Counted from the stretch's first letter, positions 18,671 to 28,574 are shown. The stretch is 64,000 nt of DNA from a bacterium (GCA_023150945.1 JAKLJX010000011.1:124001-188000); one strand, 5' to 3'. Made by a program: numbers and translations. Notes: generated by a model not told the origin, from the letters alone.

Positions 18671-20992
18671 ATGCTCAAGCCCCAAGCCGCTGTCATCCTG
18701 CTTCTGCTCAGCCTGAGCAGCGCCGCTCGCACTGGCGCGCAGCCGGCTGCGATCGCGGCCGACAGCATTCATGCCGGCGTGTATCATCTTGCCGTGACCA
18801 TCGGCCCGCGCCCGATGGGCTCGGCGAATGAACGCGCGGCGCTGCAGTGGGCGGCACGGCGATTCGCCGGCTGGGGCGCAGACACGGCCTATGTCATGCC
18901 CGTGCCGTACAGCGAGCGCATCAACACCAGCTCGGGCGTTGCCGTCGGCCTCTTTCGCGGCCGCAGCGACAGCCTCATTGTCATCGGCGGCCACCTCGAT
19001 TCCGACGTGCGCGAAAATCCGGGCGCGAATGACAACGCCTCCGGCACCGCCGTGATGATGGAACTGGCGCGCGTCTGGCGCGACGCCGAGCGGCGCTACA
19101 CCCTGCTGTTTGCGGCGTTCGGCGGTGAAGAGGGCAACCTGGCCGGCTCGCGCTGGTTTGTCGATCATTTCCCTGAAATTGAGCGCGTGGCGCTCATGCT
19201 GCAGATCGACATGGCTGGCAGCGACGGCCCGCTGATTCCCTTTATCGACAGTCGTGGCCATCAGGCGCCCGCCTGGCTGGTGAAGGATGCCTATGCCATC
19301 GACCGCAGCCTGGGCTACAACAGCCTGAAGTATCCCACGCAATTCTTCACCCTCAATGCGGCGCTCGGCGGCGTCGCCGGCTCGGATCACGAGCCCTTTC
19401 TTCTCCGCGGGATTCCCGCCATTGACTTCACGGCCGGCGTGGGAACTTCACCGATTCATACAGCCAACGATCGCATTGAATTTGTGAGCAAAGCGGCACT
19501 GGAGCGCAGTGCGCGCCTGGTCGATGGCTTGTTGCGCAAGTATCAAGCACAAGGCATTCCGGCTGCCCGCACCGGCAATTACATGCTCTGGCAACTGTTC
19601 GGCGGAGTGTTGTTCGTGCCGCAATGGGCGATTTATGCCGTTGTCGGCCTTGCGCTTCTGCTCGGTGTGCTGGCGTTCACGCGCGGCCGCGCCCAGCGGC
19701 TGCAAATCGACAAGGCGCAGCGCGTCCATTTCTCCGGCGCCAAGGTGTTTCTGCTGCTGCTCGTGATTGCGGTGTTCGCGCAGCTCGGCGAAGCGGCGAT
19801 GCAGTTCGTCAAAGGCCTGCGCTATCCCTGGTTTGTGCACAGTGATGAGTATCTCACCCTCGCCGCGCTGTTTGCCCTCGCCGGTTTCTGGCTGGCGCTG
19901 TGGCTCAGCCGAAACTGGCGCTTCAGTCCCGATCCCTATCTCTATCTCAAGCGCGGCCTGGTGCCGCTGTGGCTGCTGGTGATCCTGGCCTGGCTGGCAA
20001 GCCCGCGCCTGGCGCTGTATCCGGCGCTCACGCTGGTGTGCTGCAGCCTGGCCGTTTATCTGCCGGGAACGTTGTTGAAACTGCTGTTTGCACTCGCGGC
20101 GCCGGTTCCCATGTTCATGCTGATGTTCTTCGAGTTGTTCGAATTCGGGGCCCGCTCCATGCCGCGCGCGCTGGCATCCTATCACGGCTTCACGCCGTCG
20201 TTGATCTACAGCGCCGCGCTCACCCTGCTGCTGATTATTTGGTATCTGCCCTCTTTTTACCTGCTCGCCTACACCTTCGCGCACGGACACAGACACCTGG
20301 CCTGGCTGCGCATTTTTCGACAACCGCTGTTCGGTTTGTTGATTCTGCTGGCGGTATTTGCATATGGCGGGTATTTGTATGCATTTCCCGCTTACAACGA
20401 GCAGTGGCACGCCAACTTGCGCGTGGTCGCGCAGTATGATCAGAACACGCAAGACAGCCGGCTGCGGCTGACGGGCGATGAGTATTTTCGCGGGGTGGAA
20501 GTGAAGGCGGGTGATCTGCAGCAGACCTACGATGAGGCAATTCATCGCGCGGAACTGGCCCTGCCGTTTCGCGCGGATTGGCTGTCGGTTGCCGGCAGTC
20601 AGACTGGCGACGCGCGCGACTCGACGCTGATCCAGGTCGATTGGCTGCTCACCAGTGCCAAGCCCTGGAACGAAGTTCGCGTGCAGGTGCAGAGCGACAC
20701 CCTGGCGCTCGTTGTCATGGACACGAATTTGAAATACAGCAAGCGCCGCCGTGCAGACGCCGAGCGCTTCCTGTTTCGCTGGTATGCCGACCCGGACGAC
20801 ACACTGCGCGCGCAGGCGAGTTTCAAGCTTTCACCGGGCAGCCGGCTGATTCGGCAGGTGACCGCGATCTATGCGGAACCGCCGTTACCGCTCACGGTCA
20901 CGGCACAATACGCCGACGTGACCTACCGCACCGAAGTCACCCGCCGCGACACGCTGGTGGTCATGCCGCCGCCGACTGAGGCGGGATTGTGA
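18671..20992 (+). CDS. M28-family zinc aminopeptidase with C-terminal membrane region
   Basis: A 773-residue exported metallopeptidase. GGAGGA just before the ATG at 18671 is the RBS and a signal peptide follows (AAVILLLLSLSS). M28 zinc-site residues are visible: His108 and Asp110 in GGHLDSD, Asp121 in GANDNASG, Glu153-Glu154 in GGEEGN, an Asp in QIDMAGSDG and a His in GSDHEPF. After the about 330-residue peptidase domain come about eight hydrophobic segments (residues about 305-590), then an extracytoplasmic C-terminal domain of about 180 residues. M28 domains fused to membrane segments occur in ER Fxna-type and bacterial homologues. It probably trims peptides outside the cytoplasm. Confidence 0.85.
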   Translation: MLKPQAAVILLLLSLSSAARTGAQPAAIAADSIHAGVYHLAVTIGPRPMGSANERAALQWAARRFAGWGADTAYVMPVPYSERINTSSGVAVGLFRGRSDSLIVIGGHLDSDVRENPGANDNASGTAVMMELARVWRDAERRYTLLFAAFGGEEGNLAGSRWFVDHFPEIERVALMLQIDMAGSDGPLIPFIDSRGHQAPAWLVKDAYAIDRSLGYNSLKYPTQFFTLNAALGGVAGSDHEPFLLRGIPAIDFTAGVGTSPIHTANDRIEFVSKAALERSARLVDGLLRKYQAQGIPAARTGNYMLWQLFGGVLFVPQWAIYAVVGLALLLGVLAFTRGRAQRLQIDKAQRVHFSGAKVFLLLLVIAVFAQLGEAAMQFVKGLRYPWFVHSDEYLTLAALFALAGFWLALWLSRNWRFSPDPYLYLKRGLVPLWLLVILAWLASPRLALYPALTLVCCSLAVYLPGTLLKLLFALAAPVPMFMLMFFELFEFGARSMPRALASYHGFTPSLIYSAALTLLLIIWYLPSFYLLAYTFAHGHRHLAWLRIFRQPLFGLLILLAVFAYGGYLYAFPAYNEQWHANLRVVAQYDQNTQDSRLRLTGDEYFRGVEVKAGDLQQTYDEAIHRAELALPFRADWLSVAGSQTGDARDSTLIQVDWLLTSAKPWNEVRVQVQSDTLALVVMDTNLKYSKRRRADAERFLFRWYADPDDTLRAQASFKLSPGSRLIRQVTAIYAEPPLPLTVTAQYADVTYRTEVTRRDTLVVMPPPTEAGL

Positions 20993-21046
20993 GCGCCGCG
21001 GCATTGGGGCTGCGGCCTTGGCCCTTCTCCTGCGGTGGCGTTTGCT

Positions 21047-22597
21047 TCACGTTCGAGGCACACCGGCGAAGCATTCACAGAATTCATGCGGGTGCGTCGC
21101 TGCTGCCTGCACCGCCGCGGCAGCGCGCGCCAGCGCCACCAATTCCCAGTAAGGCGGGCGATAGCCGCGCGTTTGCGCAAACTGCTCCGCCTGCTGCAGC
21201 ACCCTGGCTTTGATCGCCAGATGCCGCTGGTTGAATTGCCGGTGCCGCAGCGCGGCCGCGGCACTCATGCCCTCGGGCACCGGCCCGACTTTGCCCAGCG
21301 CGTTGCGAAGCAAGCTGTAGCCTTTCAGTACGCGCGCCAGCGGCAGCAGATGCCACGCGTAATCGAGACGGTCGCCCGCTTCCGCGCCCTCCAGCATGGC
21401 ATCGATCACCGCGTTGTCAACGTGATCTTGATACAGCGTTTCCGGATCGCGCCATTCCGCCACCACGCGCAATTGCGGATCGTATTCGAGATCCGCGGGC
21501 TCCTGCGTTTGGAAATGCTTCACCCCGAAAGCCGCCAGCCACGCGCTCACCCCCGCCGAGGAGATGTGTGAGATGCCCATCCACAACTCGAGGCCGAACT
21601 GGCGATAGGCCGCCGAGGCCACTTCCGAGCAGAACAACTTGCCGGCATCCTGATAATCCATTTCGAAATCATAGGGAATGTGTTGTGCTTGCGCCTGCGC
21701 CAGCGCGGCGCTGGCGGCTTCGTGCGGCAGATGGGGATTGGCGGTGAGCGCCGGCAGATCGGCGCGCAGCCGCAAAACCATTACCCGGAGCTTTTTGTCG
21801 CGCAGATATTCCTCCAGCGTTGCCACTGCCACGCCCCGCTCGATGTGCGCCTCGATGATCGAGGCCAGGCTGGTTTTTTCATCGACGTGCACCAGGGCAA
21901 TGTGGGAAAAGTTTCCGGGATAATCGTTGCCGCGCGCGATCAGCGCCGAGGTGGGCGCGCCCCCGCGCGAGACCAGAATGTCGCCGCTGTGAATGGTGAC
22001 CCCGAGAATCTTGGTGGAAGGCGTTTGGGAAGGTTCCTCTTCGCCGCGCGTCAGCGCCGGCAGCGCTTGCGGTGGCGCCTGCAGCATCACTTCTTCCAGC
22101 GCCGCGCGGCTGCCATAGAGCAGGCGATAGAGCCGGTCGCGGGTCGCCGGCGACTTGATGTCCCACTGCTGGGATTGCGCTTTCACCAGCGTGCGCACGC
22201 GGGCCTGCAAACGTTCATAAACGGCCAGCTTCTCCGGGCAGGCTGCCACCTGCGGCGCCAATTCGAAAATGTCGTGTTCGAGGCCCGCAAAGAGTTGATG
22301 CTCGGGAGGGAACGAATGGGCGCTGAGCGAGTCGAGGCGCTGCTGCGTGCGGGCCAGTTCCTGGTTGATTATTGGCTCGAGCGCGGCGCAGCCTGCTGTT
22401 CTCGCCTGTTGGAAGCGTTCTTCCAGCGCCTGCCAATAGGCATCTTTGTTCCACACGAAGGGCGCCTTGTCGCTGGCCACCGGGGGCGGCACTTCGGCGG
22501 CAGGAATGAGCAGCAGCAAGTAAAGCACGCCCAGCGCGAGGGCAACGGAGGCAATGAGCCGGCGCTTTCGGCTGCCGGTGGCGGAAGTCGAAGTCAT
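21047..22597 (-). CDS. YiiX/YebB-like NlpC/P60-superfamily cysteine hydrolase
   Basis: A 516-residue protein, convergent with the M28 gene. It begins at 22597 with basic residues and one hydrophobic anchor (LIASVALALGVLYLLLLIP). After an alpha-helical region comes a permuted NlpC/P60 domain: GDILVSRGG, FSHIALVHVD with the catalytic His, and LFCSEVASAAY with the catalytic Cys. Members hydrolyse amide bonds in peptidoglycan, lipids or peptides; substrate unknown here. An in-frame extension upstream (to 22684) lacks RBS support. The C-terminal 120 residues are helical and unrecognised. Confidence 0.75.
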   Translation of the reverse strand: MTSTSATGSRKRRLIASVALALGVLYLLLLIPAAEVPPPVASDKAPFVWNKDAYWQALEERFQQARTAGCAALEPIINQELARTQQRLDSLSAHSFPPEHQLFAGLEHDIFELAPQVAACPEKLAVYERLQARVRTLVKAQSQQWDIKSPATRDRLYRLLYGSRAALEEVMLQAPPQALPALTRGEEEPSQTPSTKILGVTIHSGDILVSRGGAPTSALIARGNDYPGNFSHIALVHVDEKTSLASIIEAHIERGVAVATLEEYLRDKKLRVMVLRLRADLPALTANPHLPHEAASAALAQAQAQHIPYDFEMDYQDAGKLFCSEVASAAYRQFGLELWMGISHISSAGVSAWLAAFGVKHFQTQEPADLEYDPQLRVVAEWRDPETLYQDHVDNAVIDAMLEGAEAGDRLDYAWHLLPLARVLKGYSLLRNALGKVGPVPEGMSAAAALRHRQFNQRHLAIKARVLQQAEQFAQTRGYRPPYWELVALARAAAAVQAAATHPHEFCECFAGVPRT

Positions 22598-23026
22598 AGC
22601 CGTGTCACTTTCTGTGGGTGGAGCGGAGTTTGAGTTGGAAGAATTTTTCGCGGGCAAGGTGCAAATTGCGAGGCACAAAAGCAAGTCGGCCGCTGCACGG
22701 CAGAAGTGGGCAGGAGAGGCGGGATCGGCAGATTTCTAGTGCTATTCAGGCAAGAGGACTTCGAAACGGCGTACAATGCCTGCAATGAGTTTTCGCCGTC
22801 ATCGTTTTCTAACAGATGGAAACAACTCAGCGGAAATTTTCTACCTCCCTGGGGCTGTTTCTACTTGTTGAAAAAAAATCCGTGCGGTCCGCAGGGCGCA
22901 AGCTATTGGCCGGTCCAACAAACTCGCGTCGTTAGTTGTCGCGTCGAGCAATTCACCAGATTCCTCACATCACACTGCAATCGAGCTGCTCGCAGCAGTT
23001 CAAGCAACCGTGCAGGCGCCGTGCGG
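22598..23026. other. Intergenic region with palindromic repeat element
   Basis: 429 bases between two minus-strand genes, with lower GC than its flanks. It should hold the promoter of the gene ending at 21047. No convincing ORF is seen. It contains an inverted repeat element (22811-22870), listed separately, followed by an A8 run. Confidence 0.6.
22811..22870. repeat. Dispersed hairpin element, copy A (AACAGATGGAAAC)
   Basis: AACAGATGGAAAC at 22811-22823 is imperfectly complementary to GTTTCTACTTGTT at 22857-22869 (10 of 13). The right arm and the bases before it resemble the element at 52191-52239. Both copies are in gene-free stretches and in the same orientation, suggesting a small dispersed repeat family. 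Confidence 0.55.
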
Positions 23027-24364
23027 TCAATTCTGCGTGTGCGGCAGTGCCAGCGGCTGCGCGAGTTTGTTTTTGAGATTGGCGGTCAATTCGTTCATCA
23101 CGGCCAGCACGCTTTCGCTGCTGGCTTTCTCCGCCAACAGCAGCGTACCGGATTGTGAGTCGAATACTTGGACATCGACGCGCAGGCGGTTGCCTTCGCG
23201 CACTACACCGCCGAACAGCAGCAGATCCGCCGCCGTCTGCCGCGCCAGGGCGCGCGCGTTTTGGAGATTGTTGCGGGCTGTTTTGTGCGTTCCGGTGATT
23301 TGCTGCGCCTCCTCGAGAATCGTGCGGCCAAACACCTGCACGCCAGGCGTGCCTTGCAGATCGGTGATGATCATGTCGGGCAGGCCGGTAACCAGCCAGG
23401 CATCGCCGGCATGGCCGGTGCGATTTTCAAAATAGGCCACCAACAAGGTTTTTTCCGCAAGCGCGTGCGCCGGCTGCGCCAGCGAATCTGTTGCGATGTG
23501 CTGAACCGAGGCCAGCGTTGCGGAGGACAATCCGCGTGGCGAGTGGCCCGGCTGGATGAACAGCGCCGGCACCAACATGCTGAGCGCCACCAACGGCAGG
23601 GCGCGGCGCAGGCTGTGCCGTGAAACCAGCGGTTTCAGGAATTGCCGCGGCTGCCAGAATTTCGCTCTGATCGCCGCCGGCCGTTGCGCCGCCTGGGGGT
23701 TGGATTGCGGCAGCAGATAAGGCTCGAAGGTTTGCGTCTCGCTCACGTGCAGTGTGTCCTGCCGGTTGGAGGCGATTTCGATGGCGGCCTGGCCCAGCGG
23801 CTTCACCGGAATTTTGAAGACTTCAACTTTTTGGCAGATGTTTTTCAATTCCTGCGGCCCGAAGTTGATGGCCACGAAGGTGAGCTTGGTTTTGACCATC
23901 TCGTAGACTTCGCGCGTGAGGCAGATGCCGCTGGGCTCCGCCAGCGTTTGCAGCCGGGCCGCGATGTTGACCTCGTCGCCGAACAGATCGCCGTCCACGA
24001 TGCGCACTTCGCCCAGGCTGATGCCGATGCGCACGTGAATCTGATCGGATTCGGGCTTGTCGAAATTGTAGCGCGTGAAGCGTTCCTGCGCTTCGATGGC
24101 GCACTGCACCGCTTCCACCGCGCTGTCAAAGTCCATCAAGTAACCGTCGCCCGTGCTTTTCACGATGCGGCCGCGATGCTTGCGCACCAGAAAGCGCATG
24201 ATGCGATTGTGGTCGCGCAGCAGCTTGAGCGTGAAGCGTTCGTTCTCTCCCATGCGCCGGCTGAAGCCCTTGATGTCGGTGAACATGATCGCCGAAAGCT
24301 TGCATGAGTTGTTCTTGAATGCGGACATTTGCTGAACGGGCTGAGAGTTGTGATTCGAGTCCAT
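23027..24364 (-). CDS. Class III nucleotide cyclase with C-terminal FlgO/TolB-N-like domain
   Basis: A 445-residue signalling protein. The cytosolic class III adenylate/guanylate cyclase domain covers about residues 22-190: FTDIKGFSRR with metal Asp30, STGDGYLMDF with the second metal Asp, and FGDEVNIAARL. A linker with one probable membrane segment (LPLVALSMLVPALFI) is followed by a domain starting TLLVAYFENRTG. That domain matches the FlgO/TolB-N-like fold often attached to bacterial cyclases and kinases. The ATG at 24364 is preceded by AGAGAG; the upstream extension to 24520 is not supported. It likely produces cAMP or cGMP in response to an unknown signal. Confidence 0.85.
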   Translation of the reverse strand: MDSNHNSQPVQQMSAFKNNSCKLSAIMFTDIKGFSRRMGENERFTLKLLRDHNRIMRFLVRKHRGRIVKSTGDGYLMDFDSAVEAVQCAIEAQERFTRYNFDKPESDQIHVRIGISLGEVRIVDGDLFGDEVNIAARLQTLAEPSGICLTREVYEMVKTKLTFVAINFGPQELKNICQKVEVFKIPVKPLGQAAIEIASNRQDTLHVSETQTFEPYLLPQSNPQAAQRPAAIRAKFWQPRQFLKPLVSRHSLRRALPLVALSMLVPALFIQPGHSPRGLSSATLASVQHIATDSLAQPAHALAEKTLLVAYFENRTGHAGDAWLVTGLPDMIITDLQGTPGVQVFGRTILEEAQQITGTHKTARNNLQNARALARQTAADLLLFGGVVREGNRLRVDVQVFDSQSGTLLLAEKASSESVLAVMNELTANLKNKLAQPLALPHTQN

Positions 24365-24929
24365 GAATGCTCTCTCTGCTATGATTTCGGTGAATGCGGA
24401 TGCGACGGATTGGCTCACAGCGCTTGCGAAGAGTGGAGGGATACCGGCGTTCTTACAGCAGGCGCGGTCGCGCAATCCCTGCTCACAAACCGCCACCCTC
24501 TTTTGCAAGGCCTGTGCCACCCTCTACGTCTCAATAAAATCAGAAGCTTGTACTGTCGATCTGACCTTGCATTTTGTCTGCTTTTGAGACGGCCAAGCCA
24601 CCTGAGACAGTCGCTGTTCTGTACTTGCATCCGGTTGCGAAATGCTCAGCCGCGACTGAGCTTAGGCCTGAGCAGAACTCCTCTGAATCTGAAACCAGCC
24701 CGCGGCCATCCCGCGGAAACCGGCTCGCAAAAAGTCGCTACAGTAGCGTGGCCTCCTGCCGCGGACAAGTTTTGATTTGACTTTTGTCAATGTGCGTGGC
24801 AAATTGACCAGACACAAATCAGCCCGCACTTTTCGCCAAAAAAATCTGGACAATTTTTTTCGAGGGCTGCAGGCTTGGTCGCCGCATGGAATGATCCGGG
24901 CCGGCACAATCTTCGGGAGCAGAGCACAG
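24365..24929. other. Divergent intergenic region (cyclase / modA)
   Basis: 565 bases between the divergently transcribed cyclase and modA genes, expected to hold both promoters. A short inverted repeat TTGAC-TTTT-GTCAA lies at 24777-24790, with a further TTGAC at 24804, a possible operator for modA. No clear Moco riboswitch or ModE box was recognised. Short ORFs here have no family resemblance. Confidence 0.5.
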
Positions 24930-25709
24930 ATGTCGCTGAGGAAGCTTGGTTGTCTCGCCGCTGTTCTGCCGGTTCTTGGCTTGCTGTTTCCGGCGCAGGC
25001 ACAAACGAAAGAGACCCTGGCCCTCGCGGCCGCCTCGGATTTGATCTATTGCCTGGAAGATTTGAACGCGGCCTTTAGGCGGGAAAATCCCGGCGTGTCG
25101 CTGCAAGTCGCCACCGGTTCCTCCGGCAATTTTCTCGCGCAGATCAAACACGGCGCGCCCTTCGATGTCTTCTTGTCCGCGGATTTGGATTACCCCAAAG
25201 CGTTGGTGCGCGCCGGCCTGGCTGACTCCAGCAGCTTGACGAAGTATGCCATTGGCCGGCTGGTGCTGTGGACGGTGCGGCCGGAAATCGAAGTCAAGCG
25301 CGGCTTGGCTGTGTTGCGCGAAGACCAAGTCCGCAAGCTGGCCATTGCCAATCCCGAACACGCGCCCTATGGCCGCGCCGCGAAAGCCGCGTTGGAGCAC
25401 GCGCAGCTCTGGCGCGAGATGCAGCCGAAGCTGGTGATCGGAGAAAACATTGCGCAGGCCGCGCAATTCGTGCAGAGCGGGAGCGTTGCAGCCGGCATCG
25501 TTGCCCTGTCTTTGGTTCTCTCACCCCGGCTGGAGAAAGTCGGAACCTATTTCGAAATTCCTGAAACCAGCCACCCGCGTTTGGAGCAGGGCGCGGTTTT
25601 GACCCAGCGCGGCGCGGGCAATCCCGCCGCGCGCAAGTACATCGAGTTTTTGCGTTCGGCGGGCGCGCGGGCCATCTTTGACCGCTATGGCTTTCGCCTG
25701 CCCAACTGA
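24930..25709 (+). CDS. modA: Molybdate ABC transporter substrate-binding protein
   Basis: A 259-residue periplasmic oxyanion-binding protein. The ATG at 24930 follows GGGAG and starts a signal peptide (CLAAVLPVLGLLFPAQAQ). ModA family motifs are LALAAASDL at the mature N terminus, VATGSSGNFLAQIKHGAPFDVFLSAD (oxyanion site), ANPEHAPYGRAA, and GENIAQAAQFVQSG. It delivers molybdate or tungstate to ModB, whose gene lies 12 bases downstream in the same operon. A frame upstream to 24777 is open but lacks an RBS. Confidence 0.93.
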   Translation: MSLRKLGCLAAVLPVLGLLFPAQAQTKETLALAAASDLIYCLEDLNAAFRRENPGVSLQVATGSSGNFLAQIKHGAPFDVFLSADLDYPKALVRAGLADSSSLTKYAIGRLVLWTVRPEIEVKRGLAVLREDQVRKLAIANPEHAPYGRAAKAALEHAQLWREMQPKLVIGENIAQAAQFVQSGSVAAGIVALSLVLSPRLEKVGTYFEIPETSHPRLEQGAVLTQRGAGNPAARKYIEFLRSAGARAIFDRYGFRLPN

Positions 25710-25721
25710 CCGGGAGACTGT

Positions 25722-26414
25722 TTGCGAGTTTTGAGCGGGCTGCCGCCCGAACTGTGGGAAGCCTTGCTGCTGACCTTGCGCCTGGCTTTCGTGGTGACGA
25801 TACTGCTGTTGCTGGTGGGCATGCCGCTGGCTTTCGGCTTGAGCCGCAGCCGGCGGCGCGCCCTGCTGGCCGTGGAAACCATCGTGAGCCTTCCCATCGT
25901 GCTGCCACCCACGGTGATTGGTTTCTACTTGCTGATGTTGTTCTCACCGCAACAGCCGTTTGGGAAATTTTGGTTGAAACTGACCGGCCAAACGCTCACC
26001 TTCACCTTCGAAGGTTTGGTGATCGGCTCGATCATTTACAGCCTGCCCTACGCGGTGCAGCCGATTCTGAGCGCGTTCAAGTCCGTGCCGCCGGAGCTGC
26101 TGGAGGCGGCACGCACGCTGGGCGCCAGCGGCTGGCAGGCCTTCCGCCATGTCATGCTGCCGCTTTCCCGGCGCGGCTTGGGCGTCGCGACGATTCTCGG
26201 CTTTGCGCACACCCTGGGTGAATTCGGCGTGGTCGTCATGCTGGGCGGAAGCATACCCGGCAAAACCAAAGTGGCTTCGATTGCGCTTTATGATGAAGTG
26301 CAAAAGCTCAATTACGATGCCGCTCATCAATACGCCCTGATTCTGTTGGTGATCTCATTTGTGATGTTGTTGGCGATGACGGTGATTCAGCGCAAAATGG
26401 ATGAAGATGGCTGA
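25722..26414 (+). CDS. modB: Molybdate ABC transporter permease
   Basis: A 230-residue inner-membrane permease with five to six membrane segments. The EAA loop that contacts the ATPase is ELLEAARTLGASGWQAFRHVMLP. Typical ModB segments PIVLPPTVIGFYLL and HTLGEFGVVVMLGGSIPG are present. It starts with TTG preceded by GGGAGA. The third component, ATPase ModC, is not encoded next to it: the following gene is an unrelated exported SRPBCC protein. ModC must be elsewhere or shared with another transporter. Confidence 0.93.
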   Translation: MRVLSGLPPELWEALLLTLRLAFVVTILLLLVGMPLAFGLSRSRRRALLAVETIVSLPIVLPPTVIGFYLLMLFSPQQPFGKFWLKLTGQTLTFTFEGLVIGSIIYSLPYAVQPILSAFKSVPPELLEAARTLGASGWQAFRHVMLPLSRRGLGVATILGFAHTLGEFGVVVMLGGSIPGKTKVASIALYDEVQKLNYDAAHQYALILLVISFVMLLAMTVIQRKMDEDG

Positions 26415-26495
26415 GGGCGTGAGCGCTTCTTACCATGTTGCAGGCGGGCCGGCTCTGCCCGCGCCCCTCATCACTAACCTTTCACGGAGGTCCGT

Positions 26496-26993
26496 ATGCG
26501 TCGTGTCCTTCCTCTGCTGTGCGCGTTGTTCATGTTGTGTGCCGCCGGCTTCGCGCAAACCACCAACAAGAAACTGACCGGCCAGAGCTTTGTCGGCGAA
26601 ATCACGATCAATGCCACGCCACAGGCCGTGTGGGCGGTGTTGACCGATCTGCAGAAGCTCAGCGGCGTGATGAACTTCGGCTACACCGGCCCGGCCAAGA
26701 CGCTGGCCAAGCCCGGTGATGGCGTCGCCATGAAAGTCTGGGGCGATACCGGCACGTTCATCTTGATCCACCAAAAACCCGCCAGCGAGTTGCGTTTCGT
26801 GTGGGAGCCGGACAATGCCACCTACATTTGCCAGCAACGCTGGCGGCTGACGCCGGCGGGCAGCACCACCAAAGTCAGCATCGAAGAACGCTACACCGAA
26901 TCCGGCCCGCAATCGGAGGCCGATATTGCCGCCCAAGTGAAGGCCTACAACGAAGCGTTGGCGCGATTGAAAGCCAAGTGTGAAGGCAAGTAG
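26496..26993 (+). CDS. Exported SRPBCC (START-like) family protein
   Basis: A 165-residue protein with a cleavable signal peptide (LPLLCALFMLCAAGFAQ) and one SRPBCC/polyketide-cyclase-type domain: GEITINATPQAVWAVLTDL, FGYTGPAKTLAKPGDG and the C-terminal long helix AQVKAYNEALARLKAK. The family binds hydrophobic ligands in a helix-grip cavity; the ligand is unknown. GGAGG lies upstream of the ATG. It is 82 bp downstream of modB and 88 bp before a symporter gene. Export to the periplasm is unusual for the fold. Confidence 0.78.
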   Translation: MRRVLPLLCALFMLCAAGFAQTTNKKLTGQSFVGEITINATPQAVWAVLTDLQKLSGVMNFGYTGPAKTLAKPGDGVAMKVWGDTGTFILIHQKPASELRFVWEPDNATYICQQRWRLTPAGSTTKVSIEERYTESGPQSEADIAAQVKAYNEALARLKAKCEGK

Positions 26994-27080
26994 GCCTTGC
27001 GGCGGGTGCGACCACACGCCCGCGCATTCGCCATTTTCCAAAACCAAAAAGACCAACTGATCTCCCGCGAGCCGCCTGCC

Positions 27081-28574
27081 ATGCCTGTGCACGTGTTGAA
27101 CTGGATCGGGTTTTCGCTTTACGCCGTCGTGGTGGTGGTCGTCGGTATTCGCAGTCTTCGCCGGGCTGCGGCCACCGGCAAAAAAGACAGTTCGCAGGAA
27201 TTTTGGACGGCCGGCCAGCGCCTCAGCGGCTGGGCCTCCGGTTTGTCGATCTCCGCGAGCATGATGTCGATCAGTTGGTCTTGCGTCTATGGCGTGCAGC
27301 TTTTCTACTGGTATGGCTTGGGCGCGCTCTGGCTGCTGGCTATTCCGTGGCTGCTGGCGATGCTGGGGTTTTTTCTGCTGGCGCCGCGCTTGCGCCGGCT
27401 GCAAGCCTTCTCGCAACCGGAAATGGTGGGCCGGCGTTTCGGCGTCCGCAGCCGGCAGTTGCTCGCCTTGCCGCTCGCCTTTGTTTATCTCATCTGGTGC
27501 GGCGCGGAGATCCATGCCGCCGCTCACCTCACCGCGCCGCTGCTGCAAACCTCGCCGCAGTTGATGATGTTTTTGATCGCGCTGGTGGTGGCCACCTACT
27601 CCGCGCTCGGCGGTTTCGAAGCGGACGTCATCACCGATCAGATTCAGTTCGCGCTGGTGGCGTTCTTCATCGCCATGATCGCGGCGCTGGGCGCGCGAGC
27701 CGTGTTGCAGCAGAGCAGCCTTCCGGCTTTTCTTGCCAGCCTGGCGACGCCTCCGAAAACCAGCGCGCCGGCGGTGTCGTTGTGGTCGGCCGGGCCGGCG
27801 TTGATTCTCATGACCTTCATCGCCTACTTGCCGGGCTGGCTGGTCACCACTGATGTGTGGATTCGTTTGCAGGCGGCGCGCTCGCTCGCCGAGTCCCGCC
27901 GCGGCGTCGCGATCGCGGCGCTGAATTCATTCATCTTCGTGACGCTGGGGCCATTGCTCATTGGCTTGACCGCGTTGTATTTGTATCCGCCGCACGGCAG
28001 CGTGATTCCGGCGCGGCTGGCCGAGGGCGCGGCCATCTTCGCGGTGATGATGCAGGATTTCGCGCCGCCGGTGTTGAGCGTGGTGTTGGTGGTGGGATTG
28101 GCGGCCGCTGCCATGTCCACCATTGACACCACCGGCAATGTCATGGCATTGTCACTTTCTTATGACATGCTCGAGCCGGCGCTGCAGTCGCGCTGGCCGC
28201 CGGCGCTGTGGCAAAGGCTGCCGCGTTACATCTCGGTGGTCGCCATCGCAGCGGCGTTTGTCTATGCACTGTTCATCGAATCATTGTGGGACATTTTCTA
28301 TCTCTCCTCGGGTGTGCTGACCACCACGATTTTCCTGCCCATGGCCGCCCTCTTTCTGCCCAACACCAAACCACGTCAGGTGCATGCCGCCATCATCGCC
28401 GGTTTCGCAGGGACGCTGCTGTTCTATTTTCTCGAAACACGCGGCCCGTTGCGACAATTCGAGCCGGGTTGGCTGGCGCAAACCGAGCTGGGTTACATTC
28501 TCTGGGGCTTGCTGGCCGCGCTGCTGGCCTTTGGCGTGGTGCGTCTTCTGCCGCAGCGCACACCGTCACGTTGA
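27081..28574 (+). CDS. Sodium:solute symporter family transporter
   Basis: A 497-residue SSS-family transporter with about 13 membrane segments. Conserved features are SEFW-like QEFWTAGQRL, SISASMMSISW (Na+ and substrate helix 1), LGGFEADVITDQIQF (the TDxxQ motif typical of SSS helix 5) and AAAMSTIDTTGNVM. It imports a solute using the sodium gradient; substrate cannot be inferred. The ATG at 27081 begins just before the first helix. The upstream in-frame extension to 26997 looks like untranslated leader. Confidence 0.88.
   Translation: MPVHVLNWIGFSLYAVVVVVVGIRSLRRAAATGKKDSSQEFWTAGQRLSGWASGLSISASMMSISWSCVYGVQLFYWYGLGALWLLAIPWLLAMLGFFLLAPRLRRLQAFSQPEMVGRRFGVRSRQLLALPLAFVYLIWCGAEIHAAAHLTAPLLQTSPQLMMFLIALVVATYSALGGFEADVITDQIQFALVAFFIAMIAALGARAVLQQSSLPAFLASLATPPKTSAPAVSLWSAGPALILMTFIAYLPGWLVTTDVWIRLQAARSLAESRRGVAIAALNSFIFVTLGPLLIGLTALYLYPPHGSVIPARLAEGAAIFAVMMQDFAPPVLSVVLVVGLAAAAMSTIDTTGNVMALSLSYDMLEPALQSRWPPALWQRLPRYISVVAIAAAFVYALFIESLWDIFYLSSGVLTTTIFLPMAALFLPNTKPRQVHAAIIAGFAGTLLFYFLETRGPLRQFEPGWLAQTELGYILWGLLAALLAFGVVRLLPQRTPSR

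Noticed and set aside
24365-24929. Moco riboswitch or ModE box before modA
   Set aside because: No convincing conserved core was visible by eye; a covariance-model search would decide.
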